A stretch of 64,000 bases of DNA from Streptomyces sp. WAC08241 (lineage in GTDB: Bacteria > Actinomycetota > Actinomycetes > Streptomycetales > Streptomycetaceae), in NCBI GenBank assembly GCA_007858575.1, contig CP042279.1, forward strand, positions 4,962,501 to 5,026,500, written 5' to 3'. Every line of letters starts with the position of its first letter. Position 1 is the stretch's first letter. Under the pieces are notes generated by a model. It was not told where the DNA came from. It saw nothing but the letters and a program-made list of their open reading frames with translations, and searched no databases. Below, piece after piece: positions 27,669 through 36,854 of this stretch. The translations under genes and the position numbers were made by a program.

Positions 27669-28374
27669 TTACGGGGCCAGGCGTTCCACGCGCCAGGAGC
27701 CGCCGGTCTCGCGGACGTAGCGCAGGCGGTCGTGGAGGCGGTTCTCGTGGCCCTGCCAGAACTCGACCGTCTCCGGGACGACGCGGAAGCCGCCCCAGTG
27801 CGGGGGACCGGGACCTGGGCGTCCTCGGGGTAGCGGGCGGCCAGGTCGTCGTAGCGGGCGAGGAGGTCCTCGCGGGAGGCGAGCACCGAGGACTGGGGCT
27901 GGCCCAGGCGCCGAGCCGGGAGCCGTGCGGGCGGGTGCGGAAGTACGCGACCGTCTCCTCGCGCCCGACGCGCTCGGCCCGGCCCGTGACGACGACCTGG
28001 CGGGCCGCCGGGTGCCAGGGGAAGAGCAGCGAGGCGTACGGGTTGGCCGCCAGCTCCCGGCCCTTGCGGGACTCGTAGTTGGTGAAGAAGACGAAGCCGG
28101 CCCCGTCGTAGTGCTTGAGCAGGACCGTCCGGGAGGACGGGCGGCCGTCGGGGTCGCGGTGGAGACGACCATCGCGTTCGGCTCGTGGATCGCCGGGTCC
28201 TCCGCCGCCTCCTTGAACCAGCGCGCGAACTGCGCGACCGGCTCGGGCGCGAGGTCGGCCGGGGACAGCTCCGTGGTGCGGTACTGCTCGCGCATGTCGG
28301 CGGGGTCGGGGCTTCTCCGGACCCCGGACAGTGGGGGAATCGTCGCTCGCTGAATCGTTCACGGGATCGGTCAC
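27669..28374 (-). CDS. pdxH: Pyridoxamine 5'-phosphate oxidase
   Basis: FMN enzyme making pyridoxal 5'-phosphate. Visible: EQYRTTELSPADLAPEPVAQ, FARWFKEAAED, NAMVVSTATPDGRPSSRTVL, LKHYDGAGFVFFTNYESRKG, NPYASLLFPWHPAARQVVVT, AWASPQSSVLASREDLLARY, PPHWGGFRVVPETVEFWQGH, NRLHDRLRY and the terminal RLAP. About 235 residues from GTG 28374 (VTDPVNDSASDDS); a start at ATG 28295 is the alternative and gives the core domain only. Frame breaks near 28290, 28155, 27905 and 27805. Divergent from citrate synthase. Confidence 0.9.
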
Positions 28375-28524
28375 GGGGCCATTCTGCGGCAGCGGCCCAG
28401 TCTGCCCGGCACCGGAGCCGTCCAACCCTCTCCCGCCGGATCGGCGGAGTGTGCCGGATGTCACGCTTCCCCGCATCATCGGAACCGTACAGACTCTTCG
28501 GCTGGATGACTGTTGATTCCCGCC

Positions 28525-28547
28525 ATCGACCAACTCGGTTGATCGAT
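28525..28547. promoter_or_regulatory. 23-bp imperfect palindrome before citrate synthase
   Basis: Arms ATCGACCAAC (28525-28534) and GTTGATCGAT (28538-28547) match at 9 of 10 pairs around TCG, 22 bp before the ATG of citrate synthase and just upstream of its AGAGGAG site. Probable operator; the regulator is unknown. Confidence 0.45.
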
Positions 28548-28568
28548 CATCGATAGAGGAGCCGCCTG

Positions 28569-29670
28569 ATGTCCGACTTCGTACCCGGACTTGAGGGAGT
28601 CGTCGCGTTCGAGACGGAGATCGCCGAGCCCGACAAGGAGGGCGGCGCCCTCCGCTACCGCGGCGTCGACATCGAGGACCTCGTCGGCCACGTCTCGTTC
28701 GGCAACGTCTGGGGCCTGCTGGTCGACGGCGCCTTCAACCCCGGCCTGCCCGCCGCCGAGCCGTTCCCGATCCCGGTCCACTCCGGTGACATCCGCGTCG
28801 ACGTGCAGTCCGCGCTCGCCATGCTCGCGCCCGTCTGGGGCCCTCAAACCGCTCCTGGACATCTCGCCCGAGCAGGCCCGCGACGACCTCGCCCGCGCCG
28901 CCGTCATGGCCCTCTCGTACGTCGCGCAGTCCGCGCGCGGCCAGGGCCTGCCGATGGTCCCGCAGAGCGAGATCGACAAGGCGCAGTCCATCGTCGAGCG
29001 GTTCATGATCCGCTGGCGCGGCGAGCCCGACCCCAAGCACGTCAAGGCCGTCGACGCGTACTGGACCTCGGCCGCCGAGCACGGCATGAACGCCTCCACG
29101 TTCACCGCCCGCGTCATCGCCTCCACCGGCGCCGACGTGGCTGCTGCCCTCTCCGGCGCCGTCGGCGCCATGTCCGGCCTGCTGCACGGCGGCGCGCCCT
29201 CCCGCGTCCTCGGCATGATCGAGGAGATCGAGCGGACCGGCGACGCCACCGCGTACGTCAAGCAGGCCCTGGACAAGGGCGAGCGCCTCATGGGCTTCGG
29301 CCACCGCGTCTACCGCGCCGAGGACCCCCGCGCGCGCGTGCTCCGCCGCACCGCGAAGGAGCTGGCCGCGCCGCGCTTCGAGGTCGCCGAGGCCCTGGAG
29401 AAGGCCGCCCTGGAGGAGCTGCACAACCGGCGCCCCGACCGCGTCCTGGCGACGAACGTGGAGTTCTGGGCGGCCATCGTCCTCGACTTCGCCGAGGTCC
29501 CGGCGCACATGTTCACCTCGATGTTCTCCTGTGCGCGCACGGCCGGCTGGTCGGCGCACATCCTGGAGCAGAAGCGCACCGGCCGCCTGGTCCGCCCCTC
29601 GGCCCGCTACACGGGTCCCGGCCGCCGGGACCCGCGCGACATCGAGGGTTACGCCGACATCGCCGGCTGA
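28569..29670 (+). CDS. Citrate synthase (second type, citrate synthase 2)
   Basis: Condenses oxaloacetate with acetyl-CoA. About 366 residues: MSDFVPGLEGVVAFETEIAE, RYRGVDIEDLVGHVSFGNVW, active-site regions HGMNASTFTARVIASTGADV, MSGLLHGGAPSRVLGMIEEI, GERLMGFGHRVYRAEDPRAR (catalytic His) and VEFWAAIVLDFAEVPAHMFT. AGAGGAG is seven bases before ATG 28569. One frame break near 28841, here best explained by an extra C (TGG GGC CTC AAA expected). The stop lies inside the 3' end of the convergent oxygenase. Confidence 0.93.
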
Positions 29671-30687
29671 CCCTCGGGGTGCAGCAGGAGCTCCGCGTGG
29701 TGGCGGGCCGCCACCGACGGGTGGGCGCGGAGCTTCCCCTTCAGGGCGTTGCGCCCGTACTCGGCGAACAGCGGGTTCGACGGGTCCGTGGTGATGCCCG
29801 GGGCCGTGGAGGCGTGCGGGAAGTCCAGCGGGGCGATCCGGGCGTCGAGCCGCGGGTTGTAGAAGAACGGGACGGAGAACCGTTCCGTCGCGCCAGGCGG
29901 GGAGACCACCCGGTGGTTGGTGGCGATCAGGTAGCCGTTGGTGGCCACTTCGAGCAGCTCGCCCAGGTTGACGACGAACGCGCCCGGCAGCGGCGGCACG
30001 TCAGGAAGTTCCCGTCCTCCCGCTGGACCTGGAGCCCGCCCACCTGGTCCTGGAGGAGCAGGGTCAGGAAGCCGTAGTCCTTGTGGGCGCCCACGCCCTG
30101 GTCGTCGCCCTCGCCGCTGCTGCCCGGGTAGCGGACCAGCTTGAGCTGCGGGTGGGCGTGCGGGCCGAAGATGTCGTCGTAGAAGTCCTCGGGCGCGCCG
30201 ATGGAGGCCAGCAGCTCGTGCAGGAGGCGCGCGGCGACGCCGCTGAGGCGGTCGATCCAGTGCAGGGCGGCGGTGCGCAGCTCGGGCAGGGCCTCGGGCC
30301 ACTGGTTGGGGCCTTCGAGCCACCAGTACGGGGCCTCCCAGGGCGCGGGGGCGTGCGGGGCGCTCGGCGCCGATGTCCAGTTGGTCGCGCCAGTCCCGGG
30401 CGCCCCGCGTCCGCTCGTCGCCGATGCGGGTGTAGCCGCGGAAGTGCGGCGAGTTGACGTTGTCGAGGGCGAGCCGGTCGGCCTCGGGCAGCGCGAAGAA
30501 GGCGCGCATGGCGGAGGTGAGGGCCCGCGTCTCGGCCTCGGTCACCCCGTGCCCGACGAGTTGGAAGAAGCCCACGTCGTGGGCGGCCGAGTGGAGCTGG
30601 CGTGGAGCAGCCTCCGGCCTGCGGGCCGCGGTCGGCGGCGGAGAGGTCCACGATGGGGAGCTGCGAGGAGTACGAGCTGCTGGTCAT
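29649..30687 (-). CDS. 2-oxoglutarate/Fe(II) oxygenase, isopenicillin N synthase family
   Basis: About 340 residues. MTSSSYSSQLPIVDLSAAD start (ATG 30687); DVGFFQLVGHGVTEAETRAL of the DIOX_N domain; PELRTAALHWIDRLSGVAAR; iron ligands in GVGAHKDYGFLTLLLQDQVG (HxD) and GYLIATNHRVVSPPGATERF (His, then R-S for co-substrate); FFYNPRLDARIAPL. Frame breaks near 30625, 30360 and 30000. Oxidises an unknown small molecule. A leader peptide lies 215 bp upstream, suggesting attenuation. Overlaps citrate synthase tail to tail by 22 bp. Confidence 0.85.
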
Positions 30688-30901
30688 GAGGTGTCCGCGG
30701 GGTCTACGGGTGCCCGGGGCGTCCGCCGGGGGTGGGCGGGGCCGCGGGTGCCGGTCTGCTGGGGCTCGGTGACGGACCCGGAGGGGTGGGTGGAGTGGTA
30801 CCCCGGAAGGTCGGAGGGCCGGGCGGGTCGGGAGGACCCGGGAGGCCCGGGGGCCGGAGGGTCGTGCGGGCGGGAGGCCCGGACCGGGTCGGCCGTGGAG
30901 G

Positions 30902-30976
30902 TCAGACGGAGCGTCGACAGCTCATGCTCGTGACGCGGACGAAGTCCACGTGGCGACGGCGTACGAGCGGAGGCAT
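30902..30976 (-). CDS. Leader peptide of the Streptomyces HVD(L/F)-RV-S type
   Basis: 24 residues starting MPPLVRRRHVDFVRV and ending TSMSCRRSV. The RRHVDFVRV-S...C pattern matches small leader peptides found before sulfur and cysteine genes in Streptomyces. ATG 30976 lacks a ribosome site but has a -10-like TACTCT six bases upstream, so it is probably leaderless, as many of these peptides are. The 214 bp to the oxygenase are rich in GC hairpins. Ribosome pausing at the Cys codon could control the downstream oxygenase. Confidence 0.7.
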   Translation of the reverse strand: MPPLVRRRHVDFVRVTSMSCRRSV

Positions 30977-31037
30977 GCGAACAGAGTACTGCGAGGGGGC
31001 CGGAGGGATGTGGCGCGGGTCACGGAAGTGCCCGTCG

Positions 31038-31615
31038 CTACTTCAGCGCCTCGTTCACCAGCCGTGCCCACTGGGCCACTACCCGTTCGCGGCGGGCGCG
31101 GTCGTCGGTGAGGAGGGTGGCGAGGCCGAGGCCGCGGGCCATGTCGAGGAGGCCCTGGACGGTCTCGCGGACGCCGGGGCGGGACTCGTCGGCGCCGAGG
31201 ACCTCGACGGCGATGCGGTGGGACTCGCGGCCGACGCGGGCCTCCAGCTCGGTGACGCGGGCGCGGAGCTGGTCCTCGCCGGTGGCGGCGACCCAGAGGT
31301 GGAGGGCGGCCCGGAAGAGGGGCCGGTGTAGAGGTCGACGAGGGCGGCGACGGCGGCCGCGCGGTCGTCGGAGGGCAGGGCCCGCAGCGCCTGGGAGCGC
31401 TCCTCGGCGACGTACTCGACGGCGGCCGTGAAGAGGTCCTCGCGGGTGGGGAAGTGGTGCTGGGCGGCGCCCCGGGAGACGCCGGCCCGTTCCGCCACCA
31501 CGGAGACCGTCGAGCCCGCCCAGCCGTGTTCGGCCAGGCAGGACACGGCGGCCTCCAGGAGCCGCTGCCGGGTGGCGCGGCTCCGGTCCTGCTTGGGTGC
31601 GGTCACAGCCGCCAT
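31038..31615 (-). CDS. TetR-family regulator of acyl-CoA genes
   Basis: About 192 residues: RQRLLEAAVSCLAEHGWAGS, TVSVVAERAGVSRGAAQHHF, PTREDLFTAAVEYVAEERSQ, then a helical ligand domain (LRARVTELEARVGRESHRIA, LLDMARGLGLATLLTDDRAR). One frame break near 31322. Last gene of the acyl-CoA synthetase - enoyl-CoA hydratase operon, whose promoter carries the same dyad as the carboxylase operon 15 kb away; acyl-CoA is therefore a likely ligand. Confidence 0.82.
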
Positions 31616-32322
31616 GCGGGGTCCCGTCGTTCGAGGAAGGCCGTCATCCTTCGCGCGCCTCGGCGGAGGCGAAGAGCGTGGCCGACCTCTGCACCAGGTC
31701 CTCCGCGTCGCGTTCGAAGGTCTCCAGGACTTTAGCGGTGACCAGCCGTTTCGATTCCCGCAGGCCCTGCGGCGAGGCGGCGCGCAGGGCGTCGAGGATG
31801 CCGTCGAGGGCGTCGTCCCCGGCCGTGACCAGGCCCATGGCGAGGGCCTCCGGGACGCCGAAGCGCTCGCCCGTCAGGTAGTAGCGGGCCGCCGCGCGCG
31901 GTGTGAGGCGCGGCAGGAGGGTGAGGGAGATGACGGAGGGCGCGACCCCGATCCGTACCTCCGTGAGGGCGAAGTCCGCCCCTCCCCCGCCACCACCAGG
32001 TCGCACGCGCCGAGCAGGCCGAGGCCGCCCGCGCGCGCGTGGCCGGTGACCCGGGCGACGACGGGCTTCGGCAGCTCGACGATCTGCCGGAGCAGGGCCA
32101 CGAAGGCGTACGGGCTGGGGGCGCCTTCAGGTCGGCGCCCGCGCTGAAGGTGGTGCCGGCGTGGTCGAGGAGCACGGCCCGTACCCCTGGTCCTTGCCGC
32201 ACGCGGTGAGCGCGTCGGCGAGTTCGGTGACGAGGGGGCGGAGAGGGCGTTGCGGGTGGCGGGGAGTTCAGCGTGAGGGTGGTGACGCCCCGGTCCTCGG
32301 ACGTGGTGACGCGTGCGGTCAT
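31603..32322 (-). CDS. Enoyl-CoA hydratase/isomerase family protein
   Basis: About 240-250 residues: MTARVTTSEDRGVTTLTLNS, VRAVLLDHAGTTFSAGADLK (oxyanion loop), KPVVARVTGHARAGGLGLLG, CDLVVAGGGADFALTEVRIG, LPRLTPRAAARYYLTGERFG, RESKRLVTAKVLETFERDAE. A stop occurs at 31644, but the typical C-terminus (MTAFLERRDPAW) follows in the next frame, so the true end is probably TGA 31603, overlapping the TetR start by 13 bp. Other breaks near 31990, 32125, 32195 and 32245. ATG overlaps the acyl-CoA synthetase stop (ATGA). The usual catalytic Glu positions need a repaired sequence to judge. Confidence 0.8.
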
Positions 32323-33901
32323 GAGCGCTGCCTCAGTTCCCTTCGGAGGATCTTCCCGGACGCGGCCCGGGGACGGTGTCGACGAACTCCACGGCGCGGA
32401 CCTTCTTGTACGGGGAGACGCGCGCGGCGACGTGCGCGACGACCTCCTCGGCGGTGAGGCCGGGCGCGGAGGGCTGGCGGACGACGAAGGCCTTGGGGAT
32501 CTCGGTGCCGTCGTCGTCGGTGACGCCGATGACGGCGGCGTCGGCGATGCCCTCGTGGGTGAGGGAGCAGCGCCTCCAGTTCGGCGGGGGCGACCTGGAA
32601 GCCCTTGTACTTGATGAGTTCCTTGACGCGGTCGACGACGAAGAGCCAGCCGTCCTCGTCGACGCGTCCGACGTCCCCGGTGTGGACCCACCCTTCGGCG
32701 TCGATCATGGCGGCGGTGGCGTCGGGGCGGCCGAGGTAGCCCTTCATGACCTGGGGTCCCCGGATGGCGATCTCGCCCTCCTCGCCGGGTGCGGCGTCCT
32801 TCGCGGGGTCGTCGAGGGAGAGGATGCGCATCTCGGTGGAGGGCAGGAGCCGGCCGACGGTGCCGGGCGGGGCGTCGCGGCGTCGAGGGGGACGACGTGG
32901 GTGCCCGGGGACAGCTCGGTCATGCCGTACGCCTGCCGGACCGGCGGGAGTCCGAGCCGCTTCGAGCAGGCCTCGGCGAGGGCGGCGTCGAGCGGGGCGG
33001 CGGCGCTGACGACGTACTCCAGGGAGGACAGGTCGTGGTCGGCGACGGCCGGGTGCTTGGCGAGGGCGAGGACGATCGGCGGGGCCACGTACAGGCCGTT
33101 GACGCGGTGTTCCTGGATGGCGCGCAGGAAGGCGTCGAGCTCGAAGCGGGGCTGGACGACGACGGTGGCGCTCCTGGCGCAGGGGCGCGTTCATGAGGGC
33201 GGTGAGCCCGTAGATGTGGAAGAAGGGCAGGACCGCCAGGATCCGGTCGCCCGGCCCCATGGGGATGAACGGCTCCAGTTGGGCCAGGTTGGTCGCGATC
33301 GATGTGTGGGTCAGCATCACCCCTTTGGGTACCCCGGTCGTGCCGGACGAATACGGGAGGGCGGCGATGTCCTCGTCGGGGTCGACCTCGACGGCGGGGA
33401 CGGGTCCGGTGGAGCCGAGGAAGGCCTGGAGCGAGCGGACCGCCTCGCCCTCCGGGGGCTGGTCGCAGAGGAGGATCTCTCGATCCCGCCCGCGAGTTCG
33501 GCGGCGGCGCGGGCGACGGGGAGCAGGGGCGAGACGGTGACGATCCAGCGGGCGGAGGAGTCGCGGAGCTGTTTGGCGAACTCCTCGGGGGTGGCGAGCG
33601 GGTGGACGGTGGTGACGGCGGCGCCGGCGCGGGTGGCGGCGTAGAAGGCGACGGGAAGAGCACGGTGTTGGGGCTGTGCAGGGCGAGCACGTCCCCTTGC
33701 GGACCCCGGCCTCGGCGAGCCCGGCGGCGACGCGCCGGTGGAAGGCGTCGACCTGGGCGTACGTGAGGGTGAGCGCCCCTCCGCGCCGGAGCCGTCGACG
33801 AGGGCCGGGGTGTCGCCGTACTCGGCGGCGCGGCCGAGCACCGCGTCGTGGATGGGGAGGGAGACGGCCGGGACGTCCTCGTACGCGCTGTGGAACACCA
33901 T
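32319..33901 (-). CDS. Acyl-CoA synthetase (4-coumarate-CoA ligase-like)
   Basis: About 525 residues, AMP-forming. MVFHSAYEDVPAVSLPIHDA start; P-loop-like YSSGTTGVPKGVMLTHTSIA; LPFFHIYGLTALMNAPLRQ; RQAYGMTELSPGTHVVPLDA; GEIAIRGPQVMKGYLGRPDA; GWVHTGDVGRVDEDGWLFVV; DRVKELIKYKGFQVAPAELE; C-terminal lysine in PRAASGKILRRELRQ. Activates an aryl or branched acyl acid. Frame breaks near 33780, 33660, 33480, 33175, 32875, 32570 and 32370. First gene of the operon, with the shared dyad about 90 bp upstream. Confidence 0.88.
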
Positions 33902-33991
33902 GGTGGACCCCTGGAGAGGTGGACGGTGGGCGCCAGGATCGCGGGTGGGGCGGCGACTTGGGGAGACCTTGTCAGCACCCCGTAGAACAAT

Positions 33992-34010
33992 CAAGCACGC
34001 ATGCATGATT
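33992..34010. promoter_or_regulatory. Operator copy 1 of the acyl-CoA TetR regulon
   Basis: CAAGCACGCATGCATGATT agrees at 15 of 19 positions with the palindromic site at 46759-46777. It lies 91 bp before the acyl-CoA synthetase start. Confidence 0.65.
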
Positions 34011-34039
34011 TTGGGGAGGGGGCGGATCCGGGCGCGTCG

Positions 34040-34120
34040 GGTGTTCGGCGTCGGGCATCGGATGCCAGGCGTCGGGCGTCGGGCATCGGGTGCCAGGCGT
34101 CGGATGCCAGGCGTCGGGCG
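34040..34120. repeat. Degenerate 10-bp tandem repeats
   Basis: About eight copies of a GGCGTCGGGC / GGATGCCA-type unit fill the gap between the operator and the stop codon of the NB-ARC regulator. No coding sense. Possible replication slippage tract. Confidence 0.7.
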
Positions 34121-36443
34121 TCAGGCCGGTGGTTCCCCGGAGTCCGGTGCCGGGATGCGGGCGAGTTGCGCGCGGGCGGAGGCGACGGCGTCGGGGCGGC
34201 CTCGGGGCCGAGGGCGAGACAGCGGTGGAGGACGTCCCGCGCCCTCGCCGTGCGGCCGGCTCCACTCAGGGCCTCGGCCAGGAAGGCGAGGTGGTGGCTC
34301 AGCGAGGCCGTGTTGCCGCCCTCGCGGGAGATGTCGACCGCGATCCGGTGGTGCCGGATCGCCTCCTCCCCCGCCCCCGGTCGTGGTGGCACTGCCCCAG
34401 GCCCGCGTGCAGGCCCTGGCGGGCGAAGGCGGAGATGTGCGGTTCGAGCCGGTCGCCGTGTTCGTCCAGCCACGCCAGGGCTCTCCCGGTAGGCGGCGAA
34501 CGCCTCGTCCGTCCGCCCGGCGGCCTTCAGGTTGTTGGCGCGGTGGTGCAGGGCGCTGAGCAGTCCGGGCAGGTCGCCGACGGCCGCGAAGATCTCGACC
34601 GCCCGGTCGAGCGGCCCCTGGGCCCGGTCGTGTTCGCCGAGGTACCGGAAGGCCGTCGCCCGGTAGGTGTGGGCCCACGCCTGCTGGACCGGGTCACCGG
34701 CGCGGACCGCCGCGGCGAGGGCCGCCTCGCAGAGGGGGAGGGCGTCGCGCGGACGGCCCTCGCACACCACGACCGCCCAGGCGTGGTAGTTGAGCTGGGT
34801 GGCCTCCACCAGCGGGTCGCCCAGGAGCCGGGCGGAGTCCGCCGCGGTGCCGAAGACCTCGGGCCAGTGGCCCCAGAAGATCCACTGGTCGGAGAACCAG
34901 TGCAGCGCCTCGGCCACCTCGACCACCACGGCGTGGTCACCGGCGTCGCGGCGGCGCGGAAGGCGGCCAGCCAGTTGTCGCCCTCGGTCTGGAGCCACTC
35001 GCGCGCCTTCTCCGCGTCGGAGAGGTCCACCGCGCCCCGCCAGTCGGGGGACGGGCCGCCGTGGTCGGGCTCGTACCAGCGGCCCGCGACCACCGCCGTC
35101 TCCAGGAGCCACCGGTAGAGGCGTTCCGCGCCGCGCCGACGTCCTCGGTGCCCTCCTCCTCGGCCAGGCGGGCGCGGGCGTACAGACACAGCAGGTCGTG
35201 CAGCCGGTAGCGGTCCCCGCGGCACCGAGGAGCCCGGCCTCGACCAGTTCCTCCAGGGCGTCCTCGGCGTCGAACAGCCCCTGCCCGGTGACGCGGGCGG
35301 CACCCGCCACCCCGGTGTCCGCGCCGGGGACCAGGGCCAGCCGGCGGAACATGCGGGCGGTGGCGGGTGTGAGCCGGCGGTACGAGAGGTCGAAGGCGGC
35401 GGCCACGCGGACGTCGCCGGCCGCGAGCGCGTCCAGCCGGCGTTCCTCCCGGGCGAGCCGGTCGGCGAGGCGGCGCGTCGACCAGCCGGTGCGGGCGGCC
35501 ATCCAGTTGCCGGCCACGCGCAGGGCCAGGGCAGGTGGCCGCAGAGCGCGGCCACGTCCGCCAGGGCCCCGGGATCGACCGCCGCGCGCTCGGCGCCCAC
35601 CAGGCCGGCCAGGAGCGCGGTCGAGTCGCGGCCGTCGAGTTCGCCGATCCGCAGCCGGTGCACGTTGTCGAGGCCGGTGAGCATGCGGCGACTGGTGACC
35701 AGCACCGTCGTCGTACCGCTTCCGGGCAGCAGCGGGCGCACCTGGGCCTCGTCGCGGGCGTTGTCGAGGACGAGCAGGCACCTGCGGTCGGCGAGGACCT
35801 GCCGGTAGAGCGCGGGGTGGCCCTGCGGGCCGGACCGGACGAGGTCGCGGTCGGGCACTCCCAGGGTCTTGAGGACGCCGAGCATCGACTCGGCGGCGGT
35901 GGGCGGCCGTTCGTCGACCCCGCGCAGGTCGACGACCAACTGGCCGTCGGGGAAGCGGTCGTGGAAGCGGCGGGCGGCGTGCAGGGCGAGGGTGGTCTTG
36001 CCCGCTCCGGGCGGACCGCTCAGAACCGCCACGACCGGACCGACCGGACCGACCGGACCGACCGGCCCGCCCGGCCTGCCCTCGCGGGCGTCGTCCGGCT
36101 CGGTCAGCCGGGCCAGGCGGCCGAGCTCCTCCTCCCGGCCCACGAAGTCGTCTCCGCGCCGCGGGCAGGGACCGCACTCCGGCGGCGCTGTAGGTCTGGG
36201 GGCCGCGCCGGGTTCCGGCCGCGTCGATCAGTTTCCGGCGGTCCTCGCCGGAGAGCCCCAGACCGTCCGCGAGCGCCGCCACCGTCCGCCGGTGGGCGCC
36301 GCGCGCCGGCCCCGCTCCAGGTCGCCGATGCCGCGCACGCTCACCCCCGACGCCTCGGCCAGCCCCTCCAGCGTCAGCGAACGCGCCTGGCGCAGTGTGC
36401 GCAGCAGGGCCCCGAAGGTCGCGCGCTCCCCCTCGGCCTCCAC
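34121..36443 (-). CDS. XRE - NB-ARC - TPR regulator (AfsR/STAND-like)
   Basis: About 770 residues. GTG 36443 with GGGGGAG upstream. N-terminal Xre helix-turn-helix (FGALLRTLRQARSLTLEGLA, EASGVSVRGIGDLERGRR), then NB-ARC: VVAVLSGPPGAGKTTLALHA (Walker A), RRCLLVLDNARDEAQVRPLL (Walker B), TVLVTSRRMLTGLDNVHRLR, LALRVAGNWMAARTGW, and a winged helix (LEELVEAGLLGAAG). TPR repeats fill the C-terminus (AWAHTYRATAFRYLGEHDRA, EEAIRHHRIAVDISREGGNT). A VGP repeat (VGPVGPVGPVV) just before Walker A comes from GACCGGACC repeats. Frame breaks at least near 36300, 36170, 35530, 35220, 35130, 34945, 34490, 34380 and 34195. ATP-dependent regulator of unknown targets. Confidence 0.8.
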
Positions 36444-36681
36444 GGTGCTCCCCCCGACCGCCGCCGGCCTCCGGCGTGATCATCGGAAGTCTACTGAGCG
36501 AAGTGGGACCTCCGTGAGGGCCGTTCAATGGGTGGTGAGGGGGGCGGGAGGGGTGTGACGCGGGCGGGGGCGGGGGTCGGGGCGGGGGCCACAGGCGGGG
36601 GTGCCGGGCGGAGGGGGTACCGGGCGGGGCGGGTGCCGGGCGGGGCGGCTCGTGGACCGGGCCGGTCTACGGGTCGGCTCG

Positions 36682-36854
36682 CGGCCCCGCCCGGCCTGCG
36701 GGACAGTTCACGGCCCCGCCCGGCCCGTGGGACAGTTCACGGCCCCGCCCGGCCCGCGGGTCAGCTCACGGCCCCGCCCGGCCCGCGGGACAGTTCACGG
36801 CCCCGCCCGGCCCGCGGGTCAGCTCACGGCCCGCCCGGCCCGCGGGTCAGCTCG
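36682..36854. repeat. Six 29-bp tandem repeats ending on a stop codon
   Basis: Units start CGGCCCCGCCCGGCC and end either GGGACAGTTCA (units 1, 2, 4) or GGGTCAGCTC(A/G) (units 3, 5, 6); unit 6 is 28 bp. The TCA of unit 6 is the stop codon (TGA on minus) of the hydrolase gene. Upstream, 36540-36681 is G-rich low-complexity DNA. The 403-bp gap between the NB-ARC start and this gene holds nothing else I can support. Confidence 0.9.

Larger units (their letters stand above)
27420..27670 (+). ncRNA. Candidate structured RNA carrying a 12-residue ORF
   Basis: A 250-nt stretch with no large ORF but dense, mostly perfect stems: TCCGAAAA/TTTTCGGA (27441-27448, 27457-27464); GGTGACTGCG/CGCAGTCACC (27472-27481, 27540-27549) enclosing GGCCTGCCG/CGGCAGGCC (27488-27496, 27514-27522); directly abutting CGACCCGTGAGCC/GGCTCACGGGTCG (27550-27562, 27619-27631), which encloses CCCAGGCGCCTGGG (27592-27605); then a terminator at 27644-27668. 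An alternative pair ACGCAG/CTGCGT (27539-27544, 27633-27638) competes with the second stem. It holds a ribosome site that is a 15-nt perfect complement of the 16S 3' end. I do not recognise a named RNA family. Confidence 0.6.

Noticed and set aside
27420..27670. Identity with RNase P RNA, tmRNA, SRP RNA or 6S RNA
   Set aside because: None of the conserved cores I know (P4 of RNase P, tRNA-like end of tmRNA, SRP GNAR loop, 6S open-complex bubble) is present.
31644..31646. TGA as the true end of the enoyl-CoA hydratase
   Set aside because: The expected C-terminal helix continues in the adjacent frame to TGA 31603, and a single missing G explains the early stop.
34001..34492. Plus-strand open frames through the 10-bp repeats
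   Set aside because: They translate the repeat into RRASDARRRASG-type sequence and then run antisense to the TPR regulator.
36682..36854. Possible CRISPR array
   Set aside because: The 29-bp units are directly contiguous, with no spacers, and no cas gene is near.
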